From JAAYCI01 sp964370295 (lineage in GTDB: Bacteria > Bacillota > Clostridia > Oscillospirales > Ruminococcaceae): a DNA stretch of 64,000 bases. Numbering within the stretch: the stretch's first letter is position 1; each line of letters starts with the position of its first letter. The notes under the pieces were generated by a model. That model made no database searches and was not told where the DNA came from. It worked only from the letters and a program-made list of their open reading frames with translations. This document shows, one piece after another, positions 36,640 through 43,820 of this stretch. The stretch lies in assembly GCA_964370295.1 (NCBI GenBank), contig CAYJIR010000007.1, forward strand, positions 13,461 through 77,460. The letters are read 5' to 3'. Made by a program: the position numbers and the translations under genes.

Positions 36640-36793
36640 TGAAGACGTTTTGTTTTCGTCTTTATATTTTAGCGGTGCAAAAGCATAGCATCAAGATGGG
36701 CCCCATAAGAGTGGTTTTTAGCACTTTTATGGGGCCTTATATTGCGGTGAGTCGGAATAAACTTCCTCAGAGCTTCATTTGGGAGGCATTCAC
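36640..36793 (+). repeat. Multi-hairpin intergenic repeat, copy B (decayed)
   Basis: Plus-orientated, diverged copy. The segment GCATCAAGATGGGCCCCATA and the hairpin CCATAAGAGT...GCACTTTTATGG (about 36702-36732) match hairpin 3 of the family; traces of hairpins 4 and 5 follow (GCGGTGAG, GGAATAAAC...). It fills much of the 36608-37086 gap between the muramidase and lipoprotein genes. Confidence 0.6.
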
Positions 36794-36957
36794 TACATGT
36801 GACTCCCCTATCCATACAGACCAAAAGTTTAGAAAGAGTGTGTGATTGTTTACAAGCTTGTAATCTAATCCACACATTTCAACAGCTTATTCCATCCGAT
36901 AAACAAATAATGACAAATTTCGTTGGTAAAAATGCCGATTTTGTAACCGTTTATTTG

Positions 36958-36986
36958 TTGATTCCTCCAGTTTTTTGTGATACAAT
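36958..36986 (+). promoter_or_regulatory. Predicted promoter of the small lipoprotein
   Basis: TTGATT at 36958-36963, 17 bases, TACAAT at 36981-36986, about 100 bases before the ATG. An imperfect inverted repeat (AAACAAATAA and TTATTTGTTG) at 36902-36960 abuts the -35 box. Confidence 0.55.
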
Positions 36987-37086
36987 CACTTATGTTCTCT
37001 GTGATGAATGTGCTTAACAGCACAATACAACACTTTGTGGAGAGAGAACGATTCAGTAAAATGTAAAATTAAAGGAGACCGACATC

Positions 37087-37275
37087 ATGAAAAAAGTACT
37101 TGGTATTTTGGCTCTATCCGCTACGATGGTAATGGCATTTGCCGCTTGTAGTTCTACAGCTGCCTCCAGCGAGGCCACAAGTGAAGCACCTGCTTCCAGC
37201 AGCATGGCTGCCTCCAGCATGGCTGCCTCCAGCATGGCTGATTCCAGCATGGCCGATTCCAGCATGGCTGCCTAA
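37087..37275 (+). CDS. Very small Ser/Ala-rich lipoprotein
   Basis: A 62-residue protein with a lipoprotein signal peptide (MKKVLGILALSATMVMAFAAC; lipobox AFAAC, cysteine near residue 21 of the chain). The mature part is only about 40 residues and nearly all Ser, Ala, Thr, Met, Glu and Asp, ending in five MA(A/D)SS-like units. The head resembles the linker of clostridial solute-binding lipoproteins without any binding domain, so it may be a truncated remnant or a surface-exposed tail. It has its own promoter, AAAGGAG site and a strong terminator, which argues that it is expressed. Confidence 0.7.
   Translation: MKKVLGILALSATMVMAFAACSSTAASSEATSEAPASSSMAASSMAASSMADSSMADSSMAA
37201..37275 (+). 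repeat. 15-bp tandem repeat inside the lipoprotein gene
   Basis: Five consecutive 15-base units beginning AGCATGGCTGCCTCC, with variants at two positions; the last unit ends in the stop codon. In-frame units of this kind vary readily by slippage. Confidence 0.85.
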
Positions 37276-37289
37276 ATCATTGTAATCAA

Positions 37290-37325
37290 AACAGCCAACC
37301 TCGTTTGTGGGGTTGGCTGTTTTAT
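37290..37325 (+). terminator. Terminator of the small lipoprotein gene
   Basis: AACAGCCAACC and GGTTGGCTGTT arms with a ten-base loop and T run, 15 bases after the stop. An identical copy lies beyond the N run at 37445. Confidence 0.8.
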
Positions 37326-37344
37326 TGTCCTATGAAGGATATGC

Positions 37345-37444
37345 NNNNNNNNNNNNNNNNNNNNNNNNNNNNNNNNNNNNNNNNNNNNNNNNNNNNNNNN
37401 NNNNNNNNNNNNNNNNNNNNNNNNNNNNNNNNNNNNNNNNNNNN
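37345..37444. other. Assembly gap of 100 N
   Basis: Exactly 100 undetermined bases, the conventional length for a gap of unknown size. The sequence on both sides is the same 55 bases, so the join is unreliable. Confidence 0.95.
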
Positions 37445-37499
37445 AACAGCCAACCTCGTTTGTGGGGTTGGCTGTTTTATTGTCCTATGAAGGATATGC
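37445..37499 (+). repeat. 55-bp direct repeat flanking the assembly gap
   Basis: Identical to 37290-37344, including the terminator hairpin and the following TTATTGTCCTATGAAGGATA. It is either an unmerged contig overlap or a sign of a tandem duplication of the lipoprotein gene collapsed in the gap. Confidence 0.85.
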
Positions 37500-37540
37500 T
37501 CGATATATTTGAATTTCATGGGCACATCTGGTATGATAAA

Positions 37541-37683
37541 TAATGCCTGCTGAATAAACCCCTGTGGGGGTTTATTCAGTCCTACCGCAAAATGCGGTGG
37601 CCATAAAAGTGCTCAGAAAAGCTCTTTTATGGGGGTATACAGGGATGTTTTACACTGTTTTTTATCCCACAAAAATTGCACTT
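37541..37683 (-). repeat. Multi-hairpin intergenic repeat, copy C
   Basis: Minus-orientated copy. On that strand: a decayed hairpin 1, then CCATAAAAGAGCTTTTCTGA...TTTTATGG (hairpin 3), CCACCGCATTTTGCGGT (hairpin 4) and CTGAATAAAC...GTTTATTCAG (hairpin 5). It occupies the space between the assembly gap and the next gene. Confidence 0.8.
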
Positions 37684-37703
37684 CGAACAGGGAGGAATTT
37701 GCT

Positions 37704-38588
37704 ATGCCGGATAGTTACATCCATGTTCATGTTGCATTTCATGCTCTATTGCGTGCACACCAGTCGGTTGCAAGCCTCCCCTGTTATTTTTCCGGGGCAA
37801 ACGGAGCCGATGTGTTTTGCAATTATCAAATAAAAAAAAGTGAACCCACACCCAATCTTGTGAAATTATGCACCACCATGCACGAGGAAAAAACAGGACT
37901 TTTTTTAAAAGAATTGGTGATGCGCTCGCTAACACCACAGCAGCAAAGCTATACTCTTGGGTATATCACACATTATGTCACCGACTGTATCGTAAACCCC
38001 TATATTTCTGCCATGGGTGATGCGGGTTTATTTCGGGGGCGGCGTGGTCGGCTTGCTTTCGAGGCCTCTTTGGACTCTATGCTATTTTACGAAAATTTTC
38101 GGATTTATGCCGTGCCGCCGCTGGTTGGCACTCCTTTGCTTTTAAATGAAGATCTGGCCCAAGTTTCAAGGTTGCTGCACGACTGTGTGCTTTCCACTTA
38201 TGAAACAGAAATTGAAAGCGTTCATTTTGCCGATGCTTTCCACGAAAATCTGCATATACGCAAAAAGATGTACTCACCTTTAGGCGTGAAAAAGACATTT
38301 CTTAACATTATATCTCCACTACTCTTCGATAAAAAACGTTCCGAAGATGTTTTGCTGCGGATGCAACCGGGTGCAAAGCGAAACGCCTTGCCACAAAAAT
38401 GGAAAAATCCCTACACATTGCAAGATAGGCACTGTAGTTTTGAGGAAGTGCTTACCCTTGCAATGGATGCCGCTGCGGTGGCTGTGGTGGCCGCTATGCA
38501 ATACTGGCTTTTGGAAATAGACGAAACAACCTTGCAGCAGTGCCTTGGCAACATGCATTGCCACACGGGGCTTCCCCTACAACCATAG
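37704..38588 (+). CDS. Zinc-dependent phospholipase C-like family protein
   Basis: A 294-residue protein. The opening MPDSYIHVHVAFHALL and the central LGYITHYVTDCIVNPYI near residue 92 match the zinc-dependent phospholipase C family pattern of spaced His and Asp metal ligands (H.A and GY..H...D...NPY). No signal peptide is visible, so it is probably cytosolic, unlike secreted toxins of the family; uncharacterised members of this kind are common in Clostridia. GGAGGA lies seven bases before the chosen ATG. It is followed 14 bases later by a MATE transporter gene. Confidence 0.65.
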   Translation: MPDSYIHVHVAFHALLRAHQSVASLPCYFSGANGADVFCNYQIKKSEPTPNLVKLCTTMHEEKTGLFLKELVMRSLTPQQQSYTLGYITHYVTDCIVNPYISAMGDAGLFRGRRGRLAFEASLDSMLFYENFRIYAVPPLVGTPLLLNEDLAQVSRLLHDCVLSTYETEIESVHFADAFHENLHIRKKMYSPLGVKKTFLNIISPLLFDKKRSEDVLLRMQPGAKRNALPQKWKNPYTLQDRHCSFEEVLTLAMDAAAVAVVAAMQYWLLEIDETTLQQCLGNMHCHTGLPLQP

Positions 38589-38602
38589 GAGCACATCCAT
38601 CC

Positions 38603-39961
38603 ATGCAAAAAACAATAGAGCAAAACCCTTTAGGATATGAAAAAATAGAAAAGTTACTTCTTCGATTTGCAGTGCCCAGTGTAATTGCTGCCCTTGTTGG
38701 GGCATTGTACAACATTGTAGATCAAATTTTCATCGGCCATGGTGTTGGTGTTTTGGGCAATGCTGCCACGAATGTTTCTTTTCCGCTTGTCACCATCAGT
38801 GTTTCTTTGGCCTTGTTATTCGGCGTTGGGGGTGCCTCGGGGTTTAGCTTGGCTTTGGGGCAAAAAAAAGAAAAAAAAGCAGCCACAATTGTAGCTACCA
38901 GTGTAGCGCTTATGATATTCACCGGTGTACTCTTGATGGTGTTTGTGTTGCTATTTTTAGACTTTTTGCTTATTTTTTTTGGCGCAAGCGCCGATGTTCT
39001 ACCCTATGCTGCCACCTATACCGGTATCACAGCTTTTTCCATACCATTTTTTATCATTTCCATTGGAGTGACACCGCTTATACGTGCCGATGGTAGCCCT
39101 AAATACTCTATGTTTTGTTCTTTATTCGGTGCTGTGATCAATACTATTTTAGACCCGATTTTTATTTTTGGCTTGGATATGGGCATGGCCGGTGCTGCCT
39201 TGGCCACGGTGATTGGCCAAACAGCATCCGCCGTAATGTGCATTTTGTATTTGTTTCGTTTTCGCCACGTGCAATTGCAAAGAAAGCATTTTGTGCCAAA
39301 AGCCAAAAATGTGGCTAAAATTGCCTCGCTTGGCATGGCTTCTTGTGTCAATCAAATTTCAATCACAGCCACACAAATTGTAATGAACAACACCCTCACC
39401 TATTATGGGGCTGCTTCTATCTATGGATCTGCCATACCATTGGCGGCCGTGGGTGTGATTTCTAAAGTAAATTTCATTTTTTTGTCTGTCATCATCGGTA
39501 TTGGCCAGGGTAACCAACCCATTGTAGGCTTTAACTACGGCGCAGGCAACTATGACCGTGTGCGAAAAAGCTACAAAAAAGCTGTGTTTGCGGCCAGCGT
39601 GGTGGCTCTGATTGGTTTTGCTTGTTTCCAGCTGTTCCCTCGGCAAATCATCTCATTATTTGGAAGTGGCAGCGAAGAATATTATCTTTTTGCCACTCGT
39701 TATTTGCGTATTTTCATGTCTTTATTCTTTCTCATCGGGATACAACCTGTCACTTCTCATTTTCTCACATCGATAGACAAAGCCAAGGTGGGTACTGTGC
39801 TGGCTTTATCTCGTCAAATATTGTTTTTAATGCCCCTCGTCTTGTTGTTTCCTTTTTTCTTTGGCATTGACGGCCTGATGTATGCGGGGCCCTTGGCCGA
39901 TATGGCGTCCACAATTTTGGCACTTTATCTTGTGCGCCGAGAATTTTTGCATATGAAATAA
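38603..39961 (+). CDS. MATE family efflux transporter
   Basis: A 452-residue membrane protein with twelve predicted helices. IEKLLLRFAVPSVIAALVGA and LYNIVDQIFIGHGVGVLG at the N-terminus, and the mirrored second half beginning near IASLGMASCVNQIS, are typical of multidrug and toxic compound extrusion transporters (DinF/NorM-like, clostridial branch). It should export cationic compounds in exchange for Na+ or H+. AGGAG lies eleven bases upstream of the ATG. The short 15-base gap suggests co-transcription with the preceding gene. Confidence 0.92.
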   Translation: MQKTIEQNPLGYEKIEKLLLRFAVPSVIAALVGALYNIVDQIFIGHGVGVLGNAATNVSFPLVTISVSLALLFGVGGASGFSLALGQKKEKKAATIVATSVALMIFTGVLLMVFVLLFLDFLLIFFGASADVLPYAATYTGITAFSIPFFIISIGVTPLIRADGSPKYSMFCSLFGAVINTILDPIFIFGLDMGMAGAALATVIGQTASAVMCILYLFRFRHVQLQRKHFVPKAKNVAKIASLGMASCVNQISITATQIVMNNTLTYYGAASIYGSAIPLAAVGVISKVNFIFLSVIIGIGQGNQPIVGFNYGAGNYDRVRKSYKKAVFAASVVALIGFACFQLFPRQIISLFGSGSEEYYLFATRYLRIFMSLFFLIGIQPVTSHFLTSIDKAKVGTVLALSRQILFLMPLVLLFPFFFGIDGLMYAGPLADMASTILALYLVRREFLHMK

Positions 39962-40028
39962 AAGCGGTATACACCCGTCTTTTTCTGAAAAATTCTATTT
40001 CCAGGCAAATCAAAACCATTTTTTGGCA

Positions 40029-41138
40029 TTATTTTGCCAGCTGTTTTAAAGCTTCTACCGCTGTTTCTATCTCGTTCTCCGTGTTAAAATGTGAAAACGA
40101 AAATCGAACAGCACCACGGTTTTGTGTGCCAAAGCGTTGATGCAATAAAGGTGCACAGTGTATGCCACTGCGTGTGGCAATGCCATAATCTTCATCTAAA
40201 ATAGAAGTAACTTGCGCCGAATCATACCCTTCCAAATTAAGGCTTACCACCGGCGCACGGGTTTCGGCCTGCATGTCTCCGTAAAACTCAATGCCCGCAA
40301 TATCTTTGGTTTGTGTGTAAAATGACTTTGCAAGCTCTTGGCAACGCTTACGCGGTGCATCGCCTTTTTCTTGCAAATATTGCACACCGGCTAAAAGACC
40401 GGCTATCCCATGTCCATTTAAAGTGCCCGCCTCCAAACGGTCGGGCAATTCCGGTGGCTGCTGTGGGCTGAAGGAATGACTGCCACTGCCGCCCAGCAAA
40501 AAGGCGGGCAGGAAAAAACGTTCGCTTAAACAAAGTCCCCCCACACCTTGCGGCCCATAAAGCGATTTATGCCCCGTAAAACAAAGGGCATCGATGCACA
40601 TTTCTTGCATATCCAAAGGGAATAAACCGGCCGTTTGTGCGGTGTCCACAATAAAGTATAGACCATTTTCACGGCAAAAACGCCCCACCGCTTGTATATT
40701 CACCAGGTTGCCGGTCATGTTAGAAGCATGGGCAAGAACCACAGCTTTGGCCCCAAAACGGCAAGCTGCGAACAAATCATCAAGGCAAAGGCGTCCTTTT
40801 TTGTCTACGGCTACCACTTTTGTATCTTTCTTGGCAAGTGACGGCCGTAAAACAGAGTTGTGCTCTGCCTCGCTGGTAACCAAGCCGCCATCCAGAGCAT
40901 GCATGGCTAAATTAATTGATTCTGTTGCATTTTTTGTAAAAATAACGGCATCTGCATTGGGGCAACCCAAAAAATCCGCCAAGGTTTTTCTTGCAAGATA
41001 GGTGCTTCTTGCCGCTTGCAAAGCGGCACTGTGCGAAGAACGTGAGGCATTGCCAAAATTTTGCATGGCATTTGTCACTGCTTGTATAACACTTTGTGGT
41101 TTTTGCATGGTTGTGGCAGCATTGTCGAAATATATCAT
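40029..41138 (-). CDS. Cysteine desulfurase-like aminotransferase class V (EF2568 type)
   Basis: A 369-residue PLP enzyme starting MIYFDNAATTMQKP. The PLP lysine is in CFTGHKSLYGPQGVG near residue 193, and the catalytic cysteine is in RSGIHCAPLLH near 330. This branch, typified by Enterococcus EF2568, is regularly encoded with selenium-dependent molybdenum hydroxylase genes, where it may mobilise S or Se from (seleno)cysteine. It is divergent from yedF, with a 148-base shared upstream region holding an inverted repeat. Housekeeping IscS/SufS function cannot be excluded, but no Fe-S scaffold gene is near. Confidence 0.85.
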   Translation of the reverse strand: MIYFDNAATTMQKPQSVIQAVTNAMQNFGNASRSSHSAALQAARSTYLARKTLADFLGCPNADAVIFTKNATESINLAMHALDGGLVTSEAEHNSVLRPSLAKKDTKVVAVDKKGRLCLDDLFAACRFGAKAVVLAHASNMTGNLVNIQAVGRFCRENGLYFIVDTAQTAGLFPLDMQEMCIDALCFTGHKSLYGPQGVGGLCLSERFFLPAFLLGGSGSHSFSPQQPPELPDRLEAGTLNGHGIAGLLAGVQYLQEKGDAPRKRCQELAKSFYTQTKDIAGIEFYGDMQAETRAPVVSLNLEGYDSAQVTSILDEDYGIATRSGIHCAPLLHQRFGTQNRGAVRFSFSHFNTENEIETAVEALKQLAK

Positions 41139-41173
41139 AGGAGTCACCATTGTGTTTCGTGTTTTTTAAGATA

Positions 41174-41217
41174 TAGATTTTTTCTATCGATTTCTTTTGA
41201 TTTATAGAAAAACTCTA
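41174..41217. promoter_or_regulatory. Inverted repeat between the divergent desulfurase and yedF genes
   Basis: TAGATTTTTTCTAT (41174-41187) and ATAGAAAAACTCTA (41204-41217) form 14-base arms with one mismatch and a 16-base loop. It lies just upstream of the yedF -35 box, so it could be an operator serving both directions. Confidence 0.45.
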
Positions 41218-41247
41218 TTGTATCCATCTTTTCCAATTTGATATACT
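41218..41247 (+). promoter_or_regulatory. Predicted promoter of yedF-DUF3343-yqeC
   Basis: TTGTAT at 41218-41223, 18 bases, then TATACT at 41242-41247, 40 bases before the yedF start. Confidence 0.5.
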
Positions 41248-41286
41248 ATATCATGAACGCAATAGAGAAGACAAGTGAGGAAACAA

Positions 41287-41868
41287 ATGCAAATTTTAGA
41301 TATGCGCAATAAGGCCTGTCCCATTCCTGTGGTGGAATGCAAAAGTGCACTGGTAACCATGCAAGCGGGCGAGCAAATACAAATTTTGGTAGACAATGAA
41401 GTGGCAAAACAAAATTTATGGAGACTTGCCCAAAAACAGGGTTGTAGCTACCAGTGTGAAGAACAAGAAAATCACTGCTTTCTTATCACACTGCAGGTGC
41501 AAAATTTGCCTAAAACAGAAAAAAACGACCAAGAGGGTGCCGTGGTGGCGATTGGCACGGCTTGTATGGGGCGTGGTGATGATACCCTTGGCCGGATGCT
41601 GATGAAAAGCTTTTTATATTCACTTACAGAATTAGAGGTGGCCCCTTCGTTTATTTTATTGTTCAACGAGGGTGTTCAGTTGGCGGTGCATGATTCGGCT
41701 TCCTTGGAAGATTTACGCACACTAGAGAAGAAGGGCACACAGATAGCAGTATGTGGTGCCTGTTTGGATTTTTATAAGCTTAAAGAGGCCCTGGCGATTG
41801 GATATATAAGCAATATGTATGCCATAGCCGGCACCATGGCAACGGCAAAAACTTTGGTTAATCTATGA
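41287..41868 (+). CDS. yedF: Selenium metabolism protein YedF (TusA-like plus DsrE-like)
   Basis: A 193-residue protein. Residues 1-70 form a TusA/SirA-like domain with the active-site cysteine in RNKACPIPVVECK near residue 10; residues 90-193 form a DsrE/F-like domain with IGTACMGRGDDTLGRMLM and a CGAC pair near 157. This fused form is the sulfurtransferase-like YedF linked by phylogenetic profile with selenium use. It probably carries S or Se as a persulfide or perselenide. GAGG lies six bases before the ATG. The stop overlaps the DUF3343 start (ATGA). Confidence 0.9.
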   Translation: MQILDMRNKACPIPVVECKSALVTMQAGEQIQILVDNEVAKQNLWRLAQKQGCSYQCEEQENHCFLITLQVQNLPKTEKNDQEGAVVAIGTACMGRGDDTLGRMLMKSFLYSLTELEVAPSFILLFNEGVQLAVHDSASLEDLRTLEKKGTQIAVCGACLDFYKLKEALAIGYISNMYAIAGTMATAKTLVNL

Positions 41869-42134
41869 TGACAAAAGAAGAATGCCTACTGACATTTTCC
41901 TCCACCCATGCGGCTATTTCTGCAGAGGCCTGTTTAGCCAAACAAGATTTTATGGTACGTGTTATGGCAAAGCCGGATAGCTTGGGGGCCGGTTGTGGCC
42001 TTTGTCTACGTGTGGATACCGTTAATAAAGCAACGGCCTGTATGGCTTTGGAAAAGGAAAAGGTACCAATTGATCAGATATATTTGATAAAAAGGGATAA
42101 AGGTTATACGGAGTATTTGCCATGGACAGATTAA
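41865..42134 (+). CDS. DUF3343 putative Se/S carrier protein
   Basis: An 89-residue protein of the DUF3343 family. It begins MMTKEECLLTFSSTHAAISAE and has a CGLC pair in LGAGCGLCLRVD near residue 45, the conserved feature thought to carry sulfur or selenium. It overlaps yedF by 4 bases and yqeC by 13, so all three are translationally coupled. DUF3343 genes recur next to yedF and cysteine desulfurase in selenium-using anaerobes; the carrier role is an inference from that pattern. Confidence 0.83.
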   Translation: MMTKEECLLTFSSTHAAISAEACLAKQDFMVRVMAKPDSLGAGCGLCLRVDTVNKATACMALEKEKVPIDQIYLIKRDKGYTEYLPWTD

Positions 42135-42853
42135 ATGAAATTTTATCTTTGCAAAAGGGAGATTGCGTTGCGCTTTTGGGCAGTGGTGGCAAAACTACCT
42201 TGATGTATACCCTTGCCAAAACCGCCCCCATGGATACCATTTTGGTAAGCACCACTACCAAAATTTGCATGCCACCTGACGATGCCTACGATTATTTTGT
42301 GCTTGGTGAAGAGCTTATCTCGCATTTGCCCGCCTCTGGCAGAACGCTGGCCGTCTGCCGTGGTGAAGACCAAAAACTAAGCGCCCCCAGTGAGGCTGTT
42401 TTGCAAGAGGCTTATCAGCGTTATGCTCTTAGTGTGCTAGAGTGTGACGGCTCTCGCAATTTGCCATTGAAAGGTTGGGCGGTACAGGAGCCGGTGATAC
42501 CTTCTTTTGTCACGGTGAGCATAGGTATTATGCCACTATGGCCCCTTGGGAAACCGGCAAGTGAAACACTTATACATCGTTTTCCATTGTTTTCGCAACT
42601 AACCGGTCTTCGTATGGGACAAACGATAGAGGCAAAACATCTGCTGCGTGCTATCACTTCTGAAAGAGGAAAAGGCCTGTTTTCTTCGACCTGTGGCCGG
42701 CAAATTCTTTTTTTCAATCAAGTGGAGAGCGACGACGCCTTGCAAACTGCCAAACAAATTGTGGACATGCTTCCCTCCCCTTTTCGCAATCGTTTGGATA
42801 TGGCGGTGGCCGGCAGTGCCAAAAACAATCAAGCACTACGCCTACCTTTATAA
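42122..42853 (+). CDS. yqeC: Selenium cofactor biosynthesis protein YqeC
   Basis: A 243-residue P-loop protein. The nucleotide motif LLGSGGKTTLMYTLAK is near residue 16, VSTTTKICMP near 40, and LECDGSRNLPLKGWA near 109; together these define the YqeC family of selenium-dependent molybdenum hydroxylase systems. The biochemical step is unknown; a role in labile selenium cofactor assembly is inferred from co-occurrence. It starts inside the DUF3343 gene with GGAG eight bases upstream. The usual companion yqeB is absent from the window. Confidence 0.87.
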   Translation: MDRLNEILSLQKGDCVALLGSGGKTTLMYTLAKTAPMDTILVSTTTKICMPPDDAYDYFVLGEELISHLPASGRTLAVCRGEDQKLSAPSEAVLQEAYQRYALSVLECDGSRNLPLKGWAVQEPVIPSFVTVSIGIMPLWPLGKPASETLIHRFPLFSQLTGLRMGQTIEAKHLLRAITSERGKGLFSSTCGRQILFFNQVESDDALQTAKQIVDMLPSPFRNRLDMAVAGSAKNNQALRLPL

Positions 42854-43024
42854 ATTCCCACTCTAGAACATGCTTATGCGTGCATCAATGTGGGTTTCTT
42901 TGACATACTCCACGGTGCTTTCACCAAATACAATATATTTTCCCAAGGTAAAAACAACAATTTTTATAGGTCACTTTTTGCTGTGTCCGCTGGGCATTAA
43001 ACCCATGTATAATAGGAGCAATTT

Positions 43025-43627
43025 ATGTGCAAACAAACAGAGTCTGTAGACGCCATTTTAATGGCGTCTGGTTTTTCGCGGCGTTTTGGCCAAGAAAACA
43101 AATTGCTGGTTTCTTTTTGTGGAAAGCCACTGATAAGCTATCCACTATCTCTTTGCTGCAACAGTGGATTATTTCGGCAGGTTTTTGTGGTAGCACAAGA
43201 CGATGCCGTAATGAATATTGCACAAACTTTTTCGTCAATTGTTTTGCATAATAAAAATGCCCATCTCGGCAACATAGAAAGTGTGCGTTTGGGTGTGCAA
43301 GCTTCTTTGGCATCTCACTATCTTTTTGTCCCTTGTGACCAGCCTTTGCTTGACTTAGAAACTTTGCAAAAAATTGTAGACTCACGCAGGGAAGGGTGCA
43401 TTGTGCAACCCTGTTATAAAGAGCGCGTGGGCAGCCCTGTTTTATTTTCGGCTTCTTTTAAAAACACACTTTGCAATCTTTTGCCAAACCAATCGGCCCG
43501 TTCTCTACTATCGCAATACCCAAAAGCCGTGCTACCTGTACACCTTACACACGAAGACCCGTTGCTAGATGCAGATACCCCACAGGAGCTCCTCCGATTG
43601 GAAAACTTATATCGTCAATCTAACTAA
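43025..43627 (+). CDS. MocA/YgfJ-like molybdenum cofactor nucleotidyltransferase
   Basis: A 200-residue MobA-like NTP-transferase. The nucleotide-binding loop ILMASGFSRRFGQENKLL (normally LAAGxSxRMGxxK) is near residue 11, and FVPCDQPLLD near 98 is the metal-binding GDxP-type motif. The family adds CMP or a related nucleotide to molybdopterin; YgfJ is the member tied to selenium-dependent hydroxylases. It lies 171 bases after yqeC and has its own AGGAG site. Serine and glycine replace some usual glycine and alanine positions in the loop. Confidence 0.85.
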   Translation: MCKQTESVDAILMASGFSRRFGQENKLLVSFCGKPLISYPLSLCCNSGLFRQVFVVAQDDAVMNIAQTFSSIVLHNKNAHLGNIESVRLGVQASLASHYLFVPCDQPLLDLETLQKIVDSRREGCIVQPCYKERVGSPVLFSASFKNTLCNLLPNQSARSLLSQYPKAVLPVHLTHEDPLLDADTPQELLRLENLYRQSN

Positions 43628-43694
43628 ATATTTGGCATATTTATGTGCACTCTTCCAGAAATAAATAAATTTTTTAGTTTTCCTTAAAATAATA

Positions 43695-43722
43695 TTGATT
43701 TTTAATTTGAGCGTGATATAGT
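43695..43722 (+). promoter_or_regulatory. Predicted promoter of carbamate kinase
   Basis: TTGATT at 43695-43700, 16 bases, then TATAGT at 43717-43722, about 100 bases before the ATG. Confidence 0.5.
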
Positions 43723-43758
43723 TAAAGTAGTAAGATATTTTCTGAAAATGATCGGTTT

Positions 43759-43790
43759 CTGTAAATGCCCGATTTGTCGGATATTTACAG
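43759..43790 (+). promoter_or_regulatory. Hairpin in the carbamate kinase 5' leader
   Basis: CTGTAAAT (43759-43766) pairs with ATTTACAG (43783-43790), with an inner CCG/CGG pairing. No T run follows, so it is not a simple terminator; it lies 30 bases before the start codon and could affect translation or message stability. Confidence 0.45.
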
Positions 43791-43820
43791 GGTATTATAT
43801 AATCGAAAATACTTTTAGAG

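Noticed and set aside
36639..37017. Short reading frames on both strands between the muramidase and lipoprotein genes
   Set aside because: They lie in decayed repeat B and promoter sequence, have no ribosome sites and no recognisable domains.
37201..37275. CRISPR-like array
   Set aside because: The 15-base units are contiguous and in frame, with no spacers; the 261-base tandem pair at the right edge is also not CRISPR.
37305..37543. Reading frames running through the N block
   Set aside because: They translate undetermined bases and duplicated terminator sequence; no real gene can be claimed.
42854..43024. A molybdenum-cofactor riboswitch before the mocA-like gene
   Set aside because: The 171-base gap lacks the conserved Moco aptamer stems; only weak pairing was seen.
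43723..43820. A purine riboswitch before carbamate kinase
   Set aside because: The three-way junction and conserved loop bases of purine aptamers are absent; there is only a simple hairpin.
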